Source of the DNA: Acetobacter fabarum | GTDB taxonomy: Bacteria > Pseudomonadota > Alphaproteobacteria > Acetobacterales > Acetobacteraceae | Length of the DNA: 64,000 nt | Direction of reading: 5' to 3' | NCBI RefSeq assembly: GCF_011516925.1 | Contig: NZ_WOTG01000004.1 | Location: forward strand, 128,686-192,685 | Shown: piece by piece, positions 62,274 through 64,000 of the stretch | How the letters are laid out: each line of letters opens with the position of its first letter | Numbering within the stretch: position 1 is the stretch's first letter | Notes under the pieces: generated by a model | The model's input: only the letters and a program-made list of their open reading frames with translations | Told to the model about the DNA's origin: nothing | Databases searched by the model: none | Position numbers and translations under genes: made by a program

Positions 62274-62876
62274 ATGCAAATGAATGCATCCCACACGCAG
62301 GTTTCCAAAAAGCAGGGTGGCGCACCCCATGCGGGTCTTTTATCCGCGCAGGCAGGGTGCCCGCCCACGGCCGAGCGGATGGAAAAGTCCATCTTTGCGG
62401 TGGACACGGCAACGCCGGGTAACCCGTTGCGGGTGCTGGGTACGGTGCAGGCGCTGCTGAATGCGCGTGATATTACCCAGGATGCCGCCAATGCAGCGGA
62501 ACGCTGGTATAGGGACTGGGTGTTTGCCTATGTGGGGCATATTGAATACCCCACAAACCATACGCCCAATACCCTGACCCGGCATGATGATGTATCCTGG
62601 CAGATGACACGCGCACACGCCGCTGGCCGTCTGGCCGATGTGCGCCACGCTCTTGGTTTGTGTGCCGATGTGCGGCTTAAACTGATGCTGGTGGATGAGC
62701 TGTCATTCATGCAGATGGGGCGCGTGCTTTTTCCGCATCTGTCAGATGCGCGGGCGCGGCTCAAGGTTTCTGCCCAGTGCGCCATGCTGCTGGAACAGCT
62801 TGAAGGGTTTTATAACAGCCTGCGCCGGGCAAACCAGAACCGTAAAAAACCGCGTTCCGGTGTGGCGGCAGGCTAG
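62274..62876 (+). CDS. Hypothetical prophage protein, possible late regulator
   Basis: A protein of 200 residues. AAGGA precedes the ATG at 62274; TTG 62190 and ATG 62223 are in frame upstream. The middle has DAANAAERWYRDWVFAYVGHIEY and LGLCADVRLKLMLVDELSFMQMGRVLFPHLSDARARLKVSAQCAMLLEQL, the latter like a helix-turn-helix with a long helix. It ends the early-gene run and is followed by an operator-like palindrome and a terminator, where phage antiterminators are often found, but there is no firm match. Confidence 0.6.
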   Translation: MQMNASHTQVSKKQGGAPHAGLLSAQAGCPPTAERMEKSIFAVDTATPGNPLRVLGTVQALLNARDITQDAANAAERWYRDWVFAYVGHIEYPTNHTPNTLTRHDDVSWQMTRAHAAGRLADVRHALGLCADVRLKLMLVDELSFMQMGRVLFPHLSDARARLKVSAQCAMLLEQLEGFYNSLRRANQNRKKPRSGVAAG

Positions 62877-62924
62877 GCCGGTCGGGAAAAAAGCTGGTGC
62901 AAGGCATGGATTTGTAAAAAATAT

Positions 62925-62935
62925 GCACAATGTGC
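62925..62935. promoter_or_regulatory. Operator-like palindrome 3
   Basis: GCACA-A-TGTGC, a perfect inverted repeat 49 bp after the previous gene, followed by GTTTTTTT. Same half-site as at 59979 and 60902. Confidence 0.55.
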
Positions 62936-63011
62936 GTTTTTTTAACTTGCCATGTGCGCGCAGCCTGCGTATGTAAATACCTACATTGGAATTCCTGCGC
63001 CAGACCGCAGC

Positions 63012-63038
63012 AAGCCGCCCCACCGGGCGGCTTTTTTT
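63012..63038 (+). terminator. Rho-independent terminator in the prophage remnant
   Basis: 9-bp stem AAGCCGCCC/GGGCGGCTT with a 4-nt loop; the last TTs continue into a T-run of seven. It separates the early gene run from the next gene. Confidence 0.93.
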
Positions 63039-63093
63039 ATGGGCTGGGCGCTACGCGGCACACAGGGCCGTATTCCCCATTTGTGGAAAAATC

Positions 63094-63513
63094 ATGATCC
63101 AGTCAGTCAGCTATGCCGATGTGGTGCGCCTGCACCGCACGGATGCCGTGTGTGTTGGCCTGCGTGCGGGCCTGCCCTTGCTCTGCTTTTTGGTGCCCGA
63201 GGCGGAAAATACACGCCACAGGGCCGATGTTCCCCTTTCGTGGTGCGAGAGTGCACAGGCCAATCTACCGCCAGAGGTGCGCGTGCGCTGTGTGGTGCGC
63301 GAGCGGGCGGTGCGTGGGCCGGTTGTGGGGCAGCTCCCCCAGCCTGCCATGCAGCGTATTCACGCCATGATCGCGCGCGAGCGTACCAGCCAGACGGTGG
63401 AAGGAGGCTGGCCGCACAGGACCACGCCCCACAATAAGGCCAGCACCCATGCCTGCATGCAAAAAAACACCAGTTCCTGTAACGGTACTGCCCGAACCGG
63501 CTATTACGCCTGA
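63094..63513 (+). CDS. Hypothetical prophage protein
   Basis: A 139-residue protein from the ATG at 63094 (MIQSVSYADVVRLHRTDAVCVGLRAGLPLLCFLVPEAENTRHR...). A longer frame from 62986 would cross the terminator at 63012-63038 and is rejected. It has several Arg/Val-rich strands (PPEVRVRCVVRERAVRGPVVGQLP). No family recognised. Its end overlaps the terminase-like gene by ~65 bp. Confidence 0.5.
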   Translation: MIQSVSYADVVRLHRTDAVCVGLRAGLPLLCFLVPEAENTRHRADVPLSWCESAQANLPPEVRVRCVVRERAVRGPVVGQLPQPAMQRIHAMIARERTSQTVEGGWPHRTTPHNKASTHACMQKNTSSCNGTARTGYYA

Positions 63514-63799
63514 GGTCTGGGAGCATATCTTCAGTCAGGCGGAGGAAGGCCACACCCTGCGCCAGATCAGCACCGGGGCGGGCATGCCAACATGGGAGCA
63601 TATGCGCGCCAGCCTGCATGCAAGCCCCACACTGGCCAGCCGCTACGCCCGCGCAAGAGTGCTGGCCGCAGAAGCGTTTGAGGACCGGCTGTTACAGGAG
63701 GTCCATAGCATTAGCGGGGAAGATACAGCCGCCATGCGCCTGCGGATTGATACGGCTCTGTTGCACAATTCCAGCGATTGGGCGTACTGCAATCTTTGA
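63449..63799 (+). pseudogene. Terminase small-subunit-like gene, 3' end cut by IS
   Basis: A frame with LPEPAITPEVWEHIFSQAEEGHTLRQISTGAGMPTWEHMRASLHASPTLASRYARARVLAAEAFEDRLL: a helix-turn-helix followed by a YARAR helix, as in phage terminase small subunits that bind the pac site. It should continue after MRLRIDT with RKW..., but from 63754 the frame reads IS sequence and stops at 63799. The protein is therefore truncated before its oligomerisation end. Confidence 0.72.
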
Positions 63800-64000
63800 G
63801 GAGTTTTCTGACGCGACAGGGGGTATGAGGGGGATTCCGAGGGCTGTGAAGCGATTGAGGACGGCGATCCGGACATGAACTTCGGTGATCTGACGGTCGA
63901 AATCGCGTGCTGTCAGACGCTGGCCCAGCAGCTTGATGCAGTGCATTTTCGTCTCAACGCGGCTTCGTCGATGATAACCACTCCATCGTCTCCAGATAGC
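63692..64000 (-). CDS. IS5-family transposase, C-terminal part
   Basis: The minus strand is open from the window edge and encodes WRRWSGYHRSRVETKMHCIKLLG and ARDFDRQITEVHVRIAVLNRFTALGIP, the C-terminal signature of IS5 transposases with the third acidic residue of the DDE triad in RVETK. The usual stop after ...ALGIPxxxxV is missing; the frame runs out of the IS end into phage DNA and stops at 63692, adding about 40 foreign residues. Catalytic residues upstream are outside the window. Confidence 0.8.
   Translation of the reverse strand, partial: AIWRRWSGYHRRSRVETKMHCIKLLGQRLTARDFDRQITEVHVRIAVLNRFTALGIPLIPPVASENSSKIAVRPIAGIVQQSRINPQAHGGCIFPANAMDLL
63754..64000. mobile_element. IS5-family insertion sequence, one end (continues past window)
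   Basis: The end GGCTCTGTTGCACAA begins where the terminase frame breaks. The minus strand inside encodes the C-terminus of an IS5-type transposase. The other end and the target duplication are outside the window. Confidence 0.78.

Larger units (their letters stand above)
58428..63753. mobile_element. Cryptic prophage remnant
   Basis: A run of small genes with phage character: holin-like and lysis-type genes, an S24 repressor, a DUF1376 gene, unknowns and a terminase small-subunit-like gene. No integrase, large terminase, portal or tail gene lies inside the window. The right side is cut by an IS element. The left side follows tRNA-Lys and the toxin array. Confidence 0.72.

Noticed and set aside
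62986..63513. Longer version of the 63094 gene starting at 62986
   Set aside because: It would run through a strong rho-independent terminator at 63012-63038.
56408..64000. Direct repeat of the tRNA-Lys 3' end as an attachment site
   Set aside because: I looked for a second copy of GGTTCGAGTCCCTCCCGG downstream and found none in the window, so no att site is claimed.
1..64000. CRISPR array
   Set aside because: No short direct repeats with regular spacers were seen; the only regular repeat is the 333-bp coding repeat at 2923-4512.

Overview
The window is GC-rich chromosomal DNA with alphaproteobacterial gene sets (flaF, a CtrA-like flagellar regulator, DUF1217 and DUF6468-type flagellar proteins, a rpsO-pnp pair). 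The protein styles, including an IS5-type transposase and a DUF1376 phage protein, suggest an acetic acid bacterium (Acetobacteraceae). This is inferred from protein features only; there is no 16S rRNA gene in the window.

Region 1 (1-33.2 kb) is a large motility island. It holds the end of flgI, a rod-binding FlgJ domain, a FlgN-like chaperone, a DUF1217 repeat protein, fliI-fliJ, a glycosyltransferase, motB-motA, fliK-flgD, a chemoreceptor without a periplasmic domain, flaF, a globin-coupled chemoreceptor, flgE, the export genes flhB-fliR-fliQ-fliE, a CtrA-like regulator with no phosphoacceptor aspartate, a large secreted repeat protein, a prepilin-peptidase-like membrane protein, flgB-flgC, an ATP-grasp protein, one flagellin gene with a GTG start, and a DUF6468-like/fliM/fliL operon. 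The genes sit in several short operons on both strands. No fliF, fliG, fliN, fliP, flhA or che operon lies inside the window.

Region 2 (33.3-42.7 kb) is a surface glycan cluster on the minus strand: a DUF4422+GT8 fusion, galE, a small coiled-coil protein, a GT2+GT4 fusion, a GT32+FkbM fusion, a GT25 protein and UDP-galactopyranose mutase. galE and glf point to a galactofuranose-containing glycan. Several genes and gaps are clearly more AT-rich than the flanks. A degenerate GT25 paralogue lies far away at 1.8-2.5 kb.

Region 3 (42.8-56.5 kb) is core chromosome: a four-gene MCE lipid-transport operon, truB-rpsO-pnp, a nitronate-monooxygenase-like flavoprotein, a YqaE-like peptide, gyrA-coaD, a cyclophilin and tRNA-Lys(TTT).

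Region 4 (56.5-64 kb), directly after tRNA-Lys, is accessory DNA. It starts with a tandemly duplicated module of an immunity-like gene preceded by the orphan C-terminal domain of a CdiA-type RNase A-fold toxin; one toxin tip has an open frame but no start codon and the other is decayed. A cryptic prophage remnant follows: a holin/lipoprotein cassette, an S24 repressor with related palindromic operators, a frameshifted DUF1376 gene, unknown phage genes, and a terminase small subunit gene cut by an IS5-family element that runs off the end of the window. The orphan toxin/immunity array is the most unusual element seen.
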